Shown: positions 24,542 to 38,900 of the stretch, one piece after another
How positions within the stretch are numbered: the first letter of the stretch is position 1
Layout of the letters: each line of letters starts with the position of its first letter
DNA from: Marthasterias glacialis
Lineage: Eukaryota > Echinodermata > Asteroidea > Forcipulatida > Asteriidae
Direction: 5' to 3'
DNA length: 64,000 nt
NCBI GenBank assembly: GCA_911728455.2
Contig: CAJVRT020000006.1
Location: 62,001 to 126,000 of the forward strand
Notes under the pieces: generated by a model
The model's database searches: none
What the model was told of the DNA's origin: nothing
What the model saw: only the letters and a program-made list of their open reading frames with translations
Program-made: the position numbers and the translations under genes

Positions 24542-27158
24542 TTGAGAGATTTTCAATTTTGGACCAAAATTTCAAAGTCGTTTTTGCTCTACCAACTCAA
24601 GAGAGAACCTCCCCCGACCCCAGCCCTACACTTTGCAGGTCCGGATCTGCCTTAGTTTGGAAAATATCGACGATTTTAGGGCCCTTCTTTTTGGGCCCAA
24701 AAACCGAAAAAGTCACCGTTACCCCCCCTTGAGAGATTTTCAATTTTGGACCAAAATTTCAAAGTCGTTTTTGCTCTACCAACTCAAGAGGGAACCCCCC
24801 CGACCACAGCCCTACACTTTGCAGGTCCGGATCTGCCTTAGTTTGGAAAATATCCACGATTTTAGGGCCCTTCTTTTTGGGCCCAAAAACCGAAAAAGTC
24901 ACCGTTACCCCCCCTTGAGAGATTTTCAATTTTGGACCAAAATTTCAAAGTCGTTTTTGCTCTACCAACTCAAGAGGGAACCTCCCCCGACCCCAGCCCT
25001 ACACTTTGCAGGTCCGGATCTGCCTTAGTTTGGAAAATATCCACGATTTTAGGGCCCTTCTTTTTGGGCCCAAAAACCGAAAAAGTCACCGTTACCCCCC
25101 CTTGAGAGATTTTCAATTTTGGACCAAAATTTCAAAGTCGTTTTTGCTCTACCAACTCAAGAGGGAACCTCCCCCGACCCCAGCCCTACACTTTGCAGGT
25201 CCGGATCTGCCTTAGTTTGGAAAATATCCACGATTTTAGGGCCCTTCTTTTTGGGCCCAAAAACCGAAAAAGTCACCGTTACCCCCCCTTGAGAGATTTT
25301 CAATTTTGGACCAAAATTTCAAAGTCGTTTTTGCTCTACCAACTCAAGAGAGAACCTCCCCCGACCCCAGCCCTACACTTTGCAGGTCCGGATCTGCCTT
25401 AGTTTGGAAAATATCCACGATTTTAGGGCCCTTCTTTTTGGGCCCAAAAACCGAAAAAGTCACCGTTACCCCCCCTTGAGAGATTTTCAATTTTGGACCA
25501 AAATTTCAAAGTCGTTTTTGCTCTACCAACTCAAGAGGGAACCTCCCCCGACCCCAGCCCTACACTTTGCAGGTCCGGATCTGCCTTAGTTTGGAAAATA
25601 TCCACGATTTTAGGGCCCTTCTTTTTGGGCCCAAAAACCGAAAAAGTCACCGTTACCCCCCCTTGAGAGATTTTCAATTTTGGACCAAAATTTCAAAGTC
25701 GTTTTTGCTCTACCAACTCAAGAGAGAACCTCCCCCGACCCCAGCCCTACACTTTGCAGGTCCGGATCTGCCTTAGTTTGGAAAATATCCACGATTTTAG
25801 GGCCCTTCTTTTTGGGCCCAAAAACCGAAAAAGTCACCGTTACCCCCCCTTGAGAGATTTTCAATTTTGGACCAAAATTTCAAAGTCGTTTTTGCTCTAC
25901 CAACTCAAGAGGGAACCTCCCCCGACCCCAGCCCTACACTTTGCAGGTCCGGATCTGCCTTAGTTTGGAAAATATCCACGATTTTAGGGCCCTTCTTTTT
26001 GGGCCCAAAAACCGAAAAAGTCACCGTTACCCCCCCTTGAGAGATTTTCAATTTTGGACCAAAATTTCAAAGTCGTTTTTGCTCTACCAACTCAAGAGGG
26101 AACCTCCCCCAACCCCAGCCCTACACTTTGCAGGTCCGGATCTGCCTTAGTTTGGAAAATATCCACGATTTTAGGGCCCTTCTTTTTGGGCCCAAAAACC
26201 GAAAAAATCACCGTTACCCCCCCCTTGAGAGATTTTCAATTTTGGACCAAAATTTCAAAGTCGTTTTTGCTCTACCAACTCAAGAGGGAACCTCCCCCGA
26301 CCCCAGCCCTACACTTTGCAGGTCCGGATCTGCCTTAGTTTGGAAAATATCCACGATTTTAGGGCCCTTCTTTTTGGGCCCAAAAACCGCAAAAGTCACC
26401 GTTACCCCCCCTTGAGAGATTTTCAATTTTGGACCAAAATTTCAAAGTCGTTTTTGCTCTACCAACTCAAGAGGGAACCTCCCCCGACCCCAGCCCTACA
26501 CTTTGCAGGTCCGGATCTGCCTTAGTTTGGAAAATATCCACGATTTTAGGGCCCTTCTTTTTGGGCCCAAAAACCGAAAAAGTCACCGTTACCCCCCCTT
26601 GAGAGATTTTCAATTTTGGACCAAAATTTCAAAGTCGTTTTTGCTCTACCAACTCAAGAGGGAACCTCCCCCGACCCCAGCCCTACACTTTGCAGGTCCG
26701 GATCTGCCTTAGTTTGGAAAATATCCACGATTTTAGGGCCCTTCTTTTTGGGCCCAAAAACCGAAAAAGTCACCGTTACCCCCCCTTGAGAGATTTTCAA
26801 TTTTGGACCAAAATTTCAAAGTCGTTTTTGCTCTACCAACTCAAGAGAGAACCTCCCCGACCCCAGCCCTACACTTTGCAGGTCCGGATCTGCCTTAGTT
26901 TGGAAAATATCCACGATTTTAGGGCCCTTCTTTTTGGGCCCAAAAACCGAAAAAGTCACCGTTACCCCCCCCTTGAGAGATTTTCAATTTTGGACCAAAA
27001 TTTCAAAGTCGTCTTGCTCTACCAACTCAAGAGGGAACCTCCCCCGACCCCAGCCCTACACTTTGCAGGTCCGGATCTGCCTTAGTTTGGAAAATATCCA
27101 CGATTTTAGGGCCCTTCTTTTTGGGCCCAAAAACCGAAAAAGTCACCGTTACCCCCCC
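24542..27158 (+). repeat. Heterogeneous stretch with small indels
   Basis: Private changes include CCACG to CGACG near 24669, a shortened internal C block with CCACAG near 24797-24806, CCCAACC near 26110, GAAAAAATC (G171A) at 26206, CGCAAAAG (A166C) at 26390, a four-C internal block near 26857 and GTCGTCTTGC near 27012. Several have exact matches far away: A166C at 3570 and G171A at 30508. Confidence 0.75.
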
Positions 27159-30100
27159 TTGAGAGATTTTCAATTTTGGACCAAAATTTCAAAGTCGTTT
27201 TTGCTCTACCAACTCAAGAGGGAACCTCCCCCGACCCCAGCCCTACACTTTGCAGGTCCGGATCTGCCTTAGTTTGGAAAATATCCACGATTTTAGGGCC
27301 CTTCTTTTTGGGCCCAAAAACCGAAAAAGTCACCGTTACCCCCCCTTGAGAGATTTTCAATTTTGGACCAAAATTTCAAAGTCGTTTTTGCTCTACCAAC
27401 TCAAGAGGGAACCTCCCCCGACCCCAGCCCTACACTTTGCAGGTCCGGATCTGCCTTAGTTTGGAAAATATCCACGATTTTAGGGCCCTTCTTTTTGGGC
27501 CCAAAAACCGAAAAAGTCACCGTTACCCCCCCTTGAGAGATTTTCAATTTTGGACCAAAATTTCAAAGTCGTTTTTGCTCTACCAACTCAAGAGGGAACC
27601 TCCCCCGACCCCAGCCCTACACTTTGCAGGTCCGGATCTGCCTTAGTTTGGAAAATATCCACGATTTTAGGGCCCTTCTTTTTGGGCCCAAAAACCGAAA
27701 AAGTCACCGTTACCCCCCCTTGAGAGATTTTCAATTTTGGACCAAAATTTCAAAGTCGTTTTTGCTCTACCAACTCAAGAGGGAACCTCCCCCGACCCCA
27801 GCCCTACACTTTGCAGGTCCGGATCTGCCTTAGTTTGGAAAATATCCACGATTTTAGGGCCCTTCTTTTTGGGCCCAAAAACCGAAAAAGTCACCGTTAC
27901 CCCCCCTTGAGAGATTTTCAATTTTGGACCAAAATTTCAAAGTCGTTTTTGCTCTACCAACTCAAGAGGGAACCTCCCCCGACCCCAGCCCTACACTTTG
28001 CAGGTCCGGATCTGCCTTAGTTTGGAAAATATCCACGATTTTAGGGCCCTTCTTTTTGGGCCCAAAAACCGAAAAAGTCACCGTTACCCCCCTTGAGAGA
28101 TTTTCAATTTTGGACCAAAATTTCAAAGTCGTTTTTGCTCTACCAACTCAAGAGGGAACCTCCCCCGACCCCAGCCCTACACTTTGCAGGTCCGGATCTG
28201 CCTTAGTTTGGAAAATATCCACGATTTTAGGGCCCTTCTTTTTGGGCCCAAAAACCGAAAAAGTCACCGTTACCCCCCCTTGAGAGATTTTTCAATTTTG
28301 GACCAAAATTTCAAAGTCGTTTTTGCTCTACCAACTCAAGAGAGAACCTCCCCCGACCCCAGCCCTTCACTTTGCAGGTCCGGATCTGCCTTAGTTTGGA
28401 AAATATCCACGATTTTAGGGCCCTTCTTTTTGGGCCCAAAAACCGAAAAAGTCACCGTTACCCCCCCTTGAGAGATTTTCAATTTTGGACCAAAATTTCA
28501 AAGTCGTTTTTGCTCTACCAACTCAAGAGGGAACCTCCCCCGACCCCAGCCCTACACTTTGCAGGTCCGGATCTGCCTTAGTTTGGAAAATATCCACGAT
28601 TTTAGGGCCCTTCTTTTTGGGCCCAAAAACCGAAAAAGTCACCGTTACCCCCCCTTGAGAGATTTTCAATTTTGGACCAAAATTTCAAAGTCGTTTTTGC
28701 TCTACCAACTCAAGAGAGAACCTCCCCCGACCCCAGCCCTACACTTTGCAGGTCCGGATCTGCCTTAGTTTGGAAAATATCCACGATTTTAGGGCCCTTC
28801 TTTTTGGGCCAAAAAACCGAAAAAGTCACCGTTACCCCCCCTTGAGAGATTTTCAATTTTGGACCAAAATTTCAAAGTCGTTTTTGCTCTACCAACTCAA
28901 GAGGGAACCTCCCCCGACCCCAGCCCTACACTTTGCAGGTCCGGATCTGCCTTAGTTTGGAAAATATCCACGATTTTAGGGCCCTTCTTTTTGGGCCCAA
29001 AAACCGAAAAAGTCACCGTTACCCCCCCTTGAGAGATTTTCAATTTTGGACCAAAATTTCAAAGTCGTTTTTGCTCTACCAACTCAAGAGGGAACCTCCC
29101 CCGACCCCAGCCCTACACTTTGCAGGTCCGGATCTGCCTTAGTTTGGAAAATATCCACGATTTTAGGGCCCTTCTTTTTGGGCCCAAAAACCGAAAAAGT
29201 CACCGTTACCCCCCCTTGAGAGATTTTCAATTTTGGACCAAAATTTCAAAGTCGTTTTTGCTCTACCAACTCAAGAGGGAACCTCCCCCGACCCCAGCCC
29301 TACACTTTGCAGGTCCGGATCTGCCTTAGTTTGGAAAATATCCACGATTTTAGGGCCCTTCTTTTTGGGCCCAAAAACCGAAAAAGTCACCGTTACCCCC
29401 CCTTGAGAGATTTTCAATTTTGGACCAAAATTTCAAAGTCGTTTTTGCTCTACCAACTCAAGAGGGAACCTCCCCCGACCCCAGCCCTACACTTTGCAGG
29501 TCCGGATCTGCCTTAGTTTGGAAAATATCCACGATTTTAGGGCCCTTCTTTTTGGGCCCAAAAACCGAAAAAGTCACCGTTACCCCCCCTTGAGAGATTT
29601 TCAATTTTGGACCAAAATTTCAAAGTCGTTTTTGCTCTACCAACTCAAGAGGGAACCTCCCCCGACCCCAGCCCTACACTTTGCAGGTCCGGATCTGCCT
29701 TAGTTTGGAAAATATCCACGATTTTAGGGCCCTTCTTTTTGGGCCCAAAAACCGAAAAAGTCACCGTTACCCCCCCTTGAGAGATTTTCAATTTTGGACC
29801 AAAATTTCAAAGTCGTTTTTGCTCTACCAACTCAAGAGGGAACCTCCCCCGACCCCAGCCCTACACTTTGCAGGTCCGGATCTGCCTTAGTTTGGAAAAT
29901 ATCCACGATTTTAGGGCCCTTCTTTTTGGGCCCAAAAACCGAAAAAGTCACCGTTACCCCCCCTTGAGAGATTTTCAATTTTGGACCAAAATTTCAAAGT
30001 CGTTTTTGCTCTACCAACTCAAGAGGGAACCTCCCCCGACCCCAGCCCTACACTTTGCAGGTCCGGATCTGCCTTAGTTTGGAAAATATCCACGATTTTA

Positions 30101-32949
30101 GGGCCCTTCTTTTTGGGCCCAAAAACCGAAAAAGTCACCGTTACCCCCCCCTTGAGAGATTTTCAATTTTGGACCAAAATTTCAAAGTCGTTTTTGCTCT
30201 ACCAACTCAAGAGGGAACCTCCCCCGACCCCAGCCCTACACTTTGCAGGTCCGGATCTGCCTTAGTTTGGAAAATATCCACGATTTTAGGGCCCTTCTTT
30301 TTGGGCCCAAAAACCGAAAAAGTCACCGTTACCCCCCCTTGAGAGATTTTCAATTTTGGACCAAAATTTCAAAGTCGTTTTTGCTCTACCAACTCAAGAG
30401 AGAACCTCCCCCGACCCCAGCCCTACACTTTGCAGGTCCGGATCTGCCTTAGTTTGGAAAATATCCACGATTTTAGGGCCCTTCTTTTTGGGCCCAAAAA
30501 CCGAAAAAATCACCGTTACCCCCCCTTGAGAGATTTTCAATTTTGGACCAAAATTTCAAAGTCGTTTTTGCTCTACCAACTCAAGAGGGAACCTCCCCCG
30601 ACCCCAGCCCTACACTTTGCAGGTCCGGATCTGCCTTAGTTGGGAAAATATCCACGATTTTAGGGCCCTTCTTTTTGGGCCCAAAAACCGAAAAAGTCAC
30701 CGTTACCCCCCCTTGAGAGATTTTCAATTTTGGACCAAAATTTCAAAGTCGTTTTTGCTCTACCAACTCAAGAGGGAACCTCCCCCGACCCCAGCCCTAC
30801 ACTTTGCAGGTCCGGATCTGCCTTAGTTTGGAAAATATCCACGATTTTAGGGCCCTTCTTTTTGGGCCCAAAAACCGAAAAAGTCACCGTTACCCCCCCC
30901 TTGAGAGATTTTCAATTTTGGACCAAAATTTCAAAGTCGTTTTTGCTCTACCAACTCAAGAGGGAACCTCCCCCGACCCCAGCCCTACACTTTGCAGGTC
31001 CGGATCTGCCTTAGTTTGGAAAATATCCACGATTTTAGGGCCCTTCTTTTTGGGCCCAAAAACCGAAAAAGTCACCGTTACCCCCCCTTGAGAGATTTTC
31101 AATTTTGGACCAAAATTTCAAAGTCGTTTTTGCTCTACCAACTCAAGAGGGAACCTCCCCCGACCCCAGCCCTACACTTTGCAGGTCCGGATCTGCCTTA
31201 GTTTGGAAAATATCCACGATTTTAGGGCCCTTCTTTTTGGGCCCAAAAACCGAAAAAGTCACCGTTACCCCCCCTTGAGAGATTTTCAATTTTGGACCAA
31301 AATTTCAAAGTCGTTTTTGCTCTACCAACTCAAGAGGGAACCTCCCCCGACCCCAGCCCTACACTTTGCAGGTCCGGATCTGCCTTAGTTTGGAAAATAT
31401 CCACGATTTTAGGGCCCTTCTTTTTGGGCCCAAAAACCGAAAAAGTCACCGTTACCCCCCCTTGAGAGATTTTCAATTTTGGACCAAAATTTCAAAGTCG
31501 TTTTTGCTCTACCAACTCAAGAGGGAACCTCCCCCGACCCCAGCCCTACACTTTGCAGGTCCGGATCTGCCTTAGTTTGGAAAATATCCACGATTTTAGG
31601 GCCCTTCTTTTTGGGCCCAAAAACCGAAAAAGTCACCGTTACCCCCCCTTGAGAGATTTTCAATTTTGGACCAAAATTTCAAAGTCGTTTTTGCTCTACC
31701 AACTCAAGAGGGAACCTCCCCCGACCCCAGCCCTACACTTTGCAGGTCCGGATCTGCCTTAGTTTGGAAAATATCCACGATTTTAGGGCCCTTCTTTTTG
31801 GGCCAAAAAACCGAAAAAGTCACCGTTACCCCCCCTTGAGAGATTTTCAATTTTGGACCAAAATTTCAAAGTCGTTTTTGCTCTACCAACTCAAGAGGGA
31901 ACCTCCCCCGACCCCAGCCCTACACTTTGCAGGTCCGGATCTGCCTTAGTTTGGAAAATATCCACGATTTTAGGGCCCTTCTTTTTGGGCCCAAAAACCG
32001 AAAAAGTCACCGTTACCCCCCTTGAGAGATTTTCAATTTTGGACCAAAATTTCAAAGTCGTTTTTGCTCTACCAACTCAAGAGGGAACCTCCCCCGACCC
32101 CAGCCCTACACTTTGCAGGTCCGGATCTGCCTTAGTTTGGAAAATATCCACGATTTTAGGGCCCTTCTTTTTGGGCCCAAAAACTGAAAAAGTCACCGTT
32201 ACCCCCCCTTGAGAGATTTTCAATTTTGGACCAAAATTTCAAAGTCGTTTTTGCTCTACCAACTCAAGAGGGAACCTCCCCCGACCCCAGCCCTACACTT
32301 TGCAGGTCCGGATCTGCCTTAGTTTGGAAAATATCCACGATTTTAGGGCCCTTCTTTTTGGGCCCAAAAACCGAAAAAGTCACCGTTACCCCCCCTTGAG
32401 AGATTTTCAATTTTGGACCAAAATTTCAAAGTCGTTTTTGCTCTACCAACTCAAGAGAGAACCTCCCCCGACCCCAGCCCTACACTTTGCAGGTCCGGAT
32501 CTGCCTTAGTTTGGAAAATATCCACGATTTTAGGGCCCTTCTTTTTGGGCCCAAAAACCGAAAAAGTCACCGTTACCCCCCCTTGAGAGATTTTCAATTT
32601 TGGACCAAAATTTCAAAGTCGTTTTTGCTCTACCAACTCAAGAGGGAACCTCCCCCGACCCCAGCCCTACACTTTGCAGGTCCGGATCTGCCTTAGTTTG
32701 GAAAATATCCACGATTTTAGGGCCCTTCTTTTTGGGCCCAAAAACCGAAAAAGTCACCGTTACCCCCCCTTGAGAGATTTTCAATTTTGGACCAAAATTT
32801 CAAAGTCGTTTTTGCTCTACCAACTCAAGAGGGAACCTCCCCCGACCCCAGCCCTACACTTTGCAGGTCCGGATCTGCCTTAGTTTGGAAAATATCCACG
32901 ATTTTAGGGCCCTTCTTTTTGGGCCCAAAAACCGAAAAAGTCACCGTTA

Positions 32950-32962
32950 CCCCCCCCCCCCC
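32950..32962 (+). repeat. Expanded C tract, C13
   Basis: Thirteen consecutive C, adding 6 bp. The tract lies directly at the start of the region with a dimeric G63A register. Confidence 0.85.
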
Positions 32963-35900
32963 TTGAGAGATTTTCAATTTTGGACCAAAATTTCAAAGTC
33001 GTTTTTGCTCTACCAACTCAAGAGAGAACCTCCCCCGACCCCAGCCCTACACTTTGCAGGTCCGGATCTGCCTTAGTTTGGAAAATATCCACGATTTTAG
33101 GGCCCTTCTTTTTGGGCCCAAAAACCGAAAAAGTCACCGTTACCCCCCCTTGAGAGATTTTCAATTTTGGACCAAAATTTCAAAGTCGTTTTTGCTCTAC
33201 CAACTCAAGAGGGAACCTCCCCCGACCCCAGCCCTACACTTTGCAGGTCCGGATCTGCCTTAGTTTGGAAAATATCCACGATTTTAGGGCCCTTCTTTTT
33301 GGGCCAAAAAACAGAAAAAGTCACCGTTACCCCCCCTTGAGAGATTTTCAATTTTGGACCAAAATTTCAAAGTCGTTTTTGCTCTACCAACTCAAGAGAG
33401 AACCTCCCCCGACCCCAGCCCTACACTTTGCAGGTCCGGATCTGCCTTAGTTTGGAAAATATCCACGATTTTAGGGCCCTTCTTTTTGGGCCCAAAAACC
33501 GAAAAAGTCACCGTTACCCCCCCTTGAGAGATTTTCAATTTTGGACCAAAATTTCAAAGTCGTTTTTGCTCTACCAACTCAAGAGGGAACCTCCCCCGAC
33601 CCCAGCCCTACACTTTGCAGGTCCGGATCTGCCTTAGTTTGGAAAATATCCACGATTTTAGGGCCCTTCTTTTTGGGCCCAAAAACCGAAAAAGTCACCG
33701 TTACCCCCCCTTGAGAGATTTTCAATTTTGGACCAAAATTTCAAAGTCGTTTTTGCTCTACCAACTCAAGAGAGAACCTCCCCCGACCCCAGCCCTACAC
33801 TTTGCAGGTCCGGATCTGCCTTAGTTTGGAAAATATCCACGATTTTAGGGCCCTTCTTTTTGGGCCCAAAAACCGAAAAAGTCACCGTTACCCCCCCTTG
33901 AGAGATTTTCAATTTTGGACCAAAATTTCAAAGTCGTTTTTGCTCTACCAACTCAAGAGGGAACCTCCCCCGACCCCAGCCCTACACTTTGCAGGTCCGG
34001 ATCTGCCTTAGTTTGGAAAATATCCACGATTTTAGGGCCCTTCTTTTTGGGCCCAAAAACCGAAAAAGTCACCGTTACCCCCCCTTGAGAGATTTTCAAT
34101 TTTGGACCAAAATTTCAAAGTCGTTTTTGCTCTACCAACTCAAGAGGGAACCTCCCCCGACCCCAGCCCTACACTTTGCAGGTCCGGATCTGCCTTAGTT
34201 TGGAAAATATCCACGATTTTAGGGCCCTTCTTTTTGGGCCCAAAAACCGAAAAAGTCACCGTTACCCCCCCCTTGAGAGATTTTCAATTTTGGACCAAAA
34301 TTTCAAAGTCGTTTTTGCTCTACCAACTCAAGAGGGAACCTCCCCCGACCCCAGCCCGACACTTTGCAGGTCCGGATCTGCCTTAGTTTGGAAAATATCC
34401 ACGATTTTAGGGCCCTTCTTTTTGGGCCCAAAAACCGAAAAAGTCACCGTTACCCCCCCTTGAGAGATTTTCAATTTTGGACCAAAATTTCAAAGTCGTT
34501 TTTGCTCTACCAACTCAAGAGGGAACCTCCCCCGACCCCAGCCCTACACTTTGCAGGTCCGGATCTGCCTTAGTTTGGAAAATATCCACGATTTTAGGGC
34601 CCTTCTTTTTGGGCCCAAAAACCGAAAAAGTCACCGTTACCCCCCCTTGAGAGATTTTCAATTTTGGACCAAAATTTCAAAGTCGTTTTTGCTCTACCAA
34701 CTCAAGAGAGAACCTCCCCCGACCCCAGCCCTACACTTTGCAGGTCCGGATCTGCCTTAGTTTGGAAAATATCCACGATTTTAGGGCCCTTCTTTTTGGG
34801 CCCAAAAACCGAAAAAGTCACCGTTACCCCCCCTTGAGAGATTTTCAATTTTGGACCAAAATTTCAAAGTCGTTTTTGCTCTACCAACTCAAGAGGGAAC
34901 CTCCCCCGACCCCAGCCCTACACTTTGCAGGTCCGGATCTGCCTTAGTTTGGAAAATATCCACGATTTTAGGGCCCTTCTTTTTGGGCCCAAAAACCGAA
35001 AAAGTCACCGTTACCCCCCCTTGAGAGATTTTCAATTTTGGACCAAAATTTCAAAGTCGTTTTTGCTCTACCAACTCAAGAGAGAACCTCCCCCGACCCC
35101 AGCCCTACACTTTGCAGGTCCGGATCTGCCTTAGTTTGGAAAATATCCACGATTTTAGGGCCCTTCTTTTTGGGCCCAAAAACCGAAAAAGTCACCGTTA
35201 CCCCCCCTTGAGAGATTTTCAATTTTGGACCAAAATTTCAAAGTCGTTTTTGCTCTACCAACTCAAGAGGGAACCTCCCCCGACCCCAGCCCTACACTTT
35301 GCAGGTCCGGATCTGCCTTAGTTTGGAAAATATCCACGATTTTAGGGCCCTTCTTTTTGGGCCCAAAAACCGAAAAAGTCACCGTTACCCCCCCTTGAGA
35401 GATTTTCAATTTTGGACCAAAATTTCAAAGTCGTTTTTGCTCTACCAACTCAAGAGAGAACCTCCCCCGACCCCAGCCCAACACTTTGCAGGTCCGGATC
35501 TGCCTTAGTTTGGAAAATATCCACGATTTTAGGGCCCTTCTTTTTGGGCCCAAAAACCGAAAAAGTCACCGTTACCCCCCCTTGAGAGATTTTCAATTTT
35601 GGACCAAAATTTCAAAGTCGTTTTTGCTCTACCAACTCAAGAGGGAACCTCCCCCGACCCCAGCCCTACACTTTGCAGGTCCGGATCTGCCTTAGTTTGG
35701 AAAATATCCACGATTTTAGGGCCCTTCTTTTTGGGCCCAAAAACCGAAAAAGTCACCGTTACCCCCCCTTGAGAGATTTTCAATTTTGGACCAAAATTTC
35801 AAAGTCGTTTTTGCTCTACCAACTCAAGAGAGAACCTCCCCCGACCCCAGCCCTACACTTTGCAGGTCCGGATCTGCCTTAGTTTGGAAAATATCCACGA

Positions 35901-38900
35901 TTTTAGGGCCCTTCTTTTTGGGCCCAAAAACCGAAAAAGTCACCGTTACCCCCCCTTGAGAGATTTTCAATTTTGGACCAAAATTTCAAAGTCGTTTTTG
36001 CTCTACCAACTCAAGAGGGAACCTCCCCCGACCCCAGCCCTACACTTTGCAGGTCCGGATCTGCCTTAGTTTGGAAAATATCCACGATTTTAGGGCCCTT
36101 CTTTTTGGGCCCAAAAACCGAAAAAGTCACCGTTACCCCCCCTTGAGAGATTTTCAATTTTGGACCAAAATTTCAAAGTCGTTTTTGCTCTACCAACTCA
36201 AGAGAGAACCTCCCCCGACCCCAGCCCAACACTTTGCAGGTCCGGATCTGCCTTAGTTTGGAAAATATCCACGATTTTAGGGCCCTTCTTTTTGGGCCCA
36301 AAAACCGAAAAAGTCACCGTTACCCCCCCTTGAGAGATTTTCAATTTTGGACCAAAATTTCAAAGTCGTTTTTGCTCTACCAACTCAAGAGGGAACCTCC
36401 CCCGACCCCAGCCCTACACTTTGCAGGTCCGGATCTGCCTTAGTTTGGAAAATATCCACGATTTTAGGGCCCTTCTTTTTGGGCCCAAAAACCGAAAAAG
36501 TCACCGTTACCCCCCCTTGAGAGATTTTCAATTTTGGACCAAAATTTCAAAGTCGTTTTTGCTCTACCAACTCAAGAGGGAACCTCCCCCGACCCCAGCC
36601 CTACACTTTGCAGGTCCGGATCTGCCTTAGTTTGGAAAATATCCACGATTTTAAGGCCCATCTTTTTGGGCCCAAAAACCGAAAAAGTCACCGTTACCCC
36701 CCCCTTGAGAGATTTTCAATTTTGGACCAAAATTTCAAAGTCGTTTTTGCTCTACCAACTCAAGAGAGAACCTCCCCCGACCCCAGCCCTACACTTTGCA
36801 GGTCCGGATCTGCCTTAGTTTGGAAAATATCCACGATTTTAGGGCCCTTCTTTTTGGGCCCAAAAACCGAAAAAGTCACCGTTACCCCCCCTTGAGAGAT
36901 TTTCAATTTTGGACCAAAATTTCAAAGTCGTTTTTGCTCTACCAACTCAAGAGGGAACCTCCCCCGACCCCAGCCCTACACTTTGCAGGTCCGGATCTGC
37001 CTTAGTTTGGAAAATATCCACGATTTTAGGGGCCTTCTTTTTGGGCCCAAAAACCGAAAAAGTCACCGTTACCCCCCCTTGAGAGATTTTCAATTTTGGA
37101 CCAAAATTTCAAAGTCGTTTTTGCTCTACCAACTCAAGAGGGAACCTCCCCCGACCCCAGCCCTACACTTTGCAGGTCCGGATCTGCCTTAGTTTGGAAA
37201 ATATCCACGATTTTAGGGCCCTTCTTTTTGGGCCCAAAAACCGAAAAAGTCACCGTTACCCCCCCTTGAGAGATTTTCAATTTTGGACCAAAATTTCAAA
37301 GTCGTTTTTGCTCTACCAACTCAAGAGGGAACCTCCCCCGACCCCAGCCCTACACTTTGCAGGTCCGGATCTGCCTTAGTTTGGAAAATATCCACGATTT
37401 TAGGGCCCTTCTTTTTGGGCCCAAAAACCGAAAAAGTCACCGTTACCCCCCCTTGAGAGATTTTCAATTTTGGACCAAAATTTCAAAGTCGTTTTTGCTC
37501 TACCAACTCAAGAGAGAACCTCCCCCGACCCCAGCCCTACACTTTGCAGGTCCGGATCTGCCTTAGTTTGGAAAATATCCACGATTTTAGGGCCCTTCTT
37601 TTTGGGCCCAAAAACCGAAAAAGTCACCGTTACCCCCCCTTGAGAGATTTTCAATTTTGGACCAAAATTTCAAAGTCGTTTTTGCTCTACCAACTCAAGA
37701 GGGAACCTCCCCCGACCCCAGCCCTACACTTTGCAGGTCCGGATCTGCCTTAGTTTGGAAAATATCCACGATTTTAGGGCCCTTCTTTTTGGGCCCAAAA
37801 ACCGAAAAAGTCACCGTTACCCCCCCTTGAGAGATTTTCAATTTTGGACCAAAATTTCAAAGTCGTTTTTGCTCTACCAACTCAAGAGAGAACCTCCCCC
37901 GACCCCAGCCCAACACTTTGCAGGTCCGGATCTGCCTTAGTTTGGAAAATATCCACGATTTTAGGGCCCTTCTTTTTGGGCCCAAAAACCGAAAAAGTCA
38001 CCGTTACCCCCCCTTGAGAGATTTTCAATTTTGGACCAAAATTTCAAAGTCGTTTTTGCTCTACCAACTCAAGAGGGAACCTCCCCCGACCCCAGCCCTA
38101 CACTTTGCAGGTCCGGATCTGCCTTAGTTTGGAAAATATCCACGATTTTAGGGCCCTTCTTTTTGGGCCCAAAAACCGAAAAAGTCACCGTTACCCCCCC
38201 TTGAGAGATTTTCAATTTTGGACCAAAATTTCAAAGTCGTTTTTGCTCTACCAACTCAAGAGAGAACCTCCCCCGACCCCAGCCCTACACTTTGCAGGTC
38301 CGGATCTGCCTTAGTTTGGAAAATATCCACGATTTTAGGGCCCTTCTTTTTGGGCCCAAAAACCGAAAAAGTCACCGTTACCCCCCCTTGAGAGATTTTC
38401 AATTTTGGACCAAAATTTCAAAGTCGTTTTTGCTCTACCAACTCAAGAGGGAACCTCCCCCGACCCCAGCCCTACACTTTGCAGGTCCGGATCTGCCTTA
38501 GTTTGGAAAATATCCACGATTTTAGGGCCCTTCTTTTTGGGCCCAAAAACCGAAAAAGTCACCGTTACCCCCCCTTGAGAGATTTTCAATTTTGGACCAA
38601 AATTTCAAAGTCGTTTTTGCTCTACCAACTCAAGAGGGAACCTCCCCCGACCCCAGCCCTACACTTTGCAGGTCCGGATCTGCCTTAGTTTGGAAAATAT
38701 CCACGATTTTAGGGCCCTTCTTTTTGGGCCCAAAAACCGAAAAAGTCACCGTTACCCCCCCTTGAGAGATTTTCAATTTTGGACCAAAATTTCAAAGTCG
38801 TTTTTGCTCTACCAACTCAAGAGGGAACCTCCCCCGACCCCAGCCCTACACTTTGCAGGTCCGGATCTGCCTTAGTTTGGAAAATATCCACGATTTTAAG

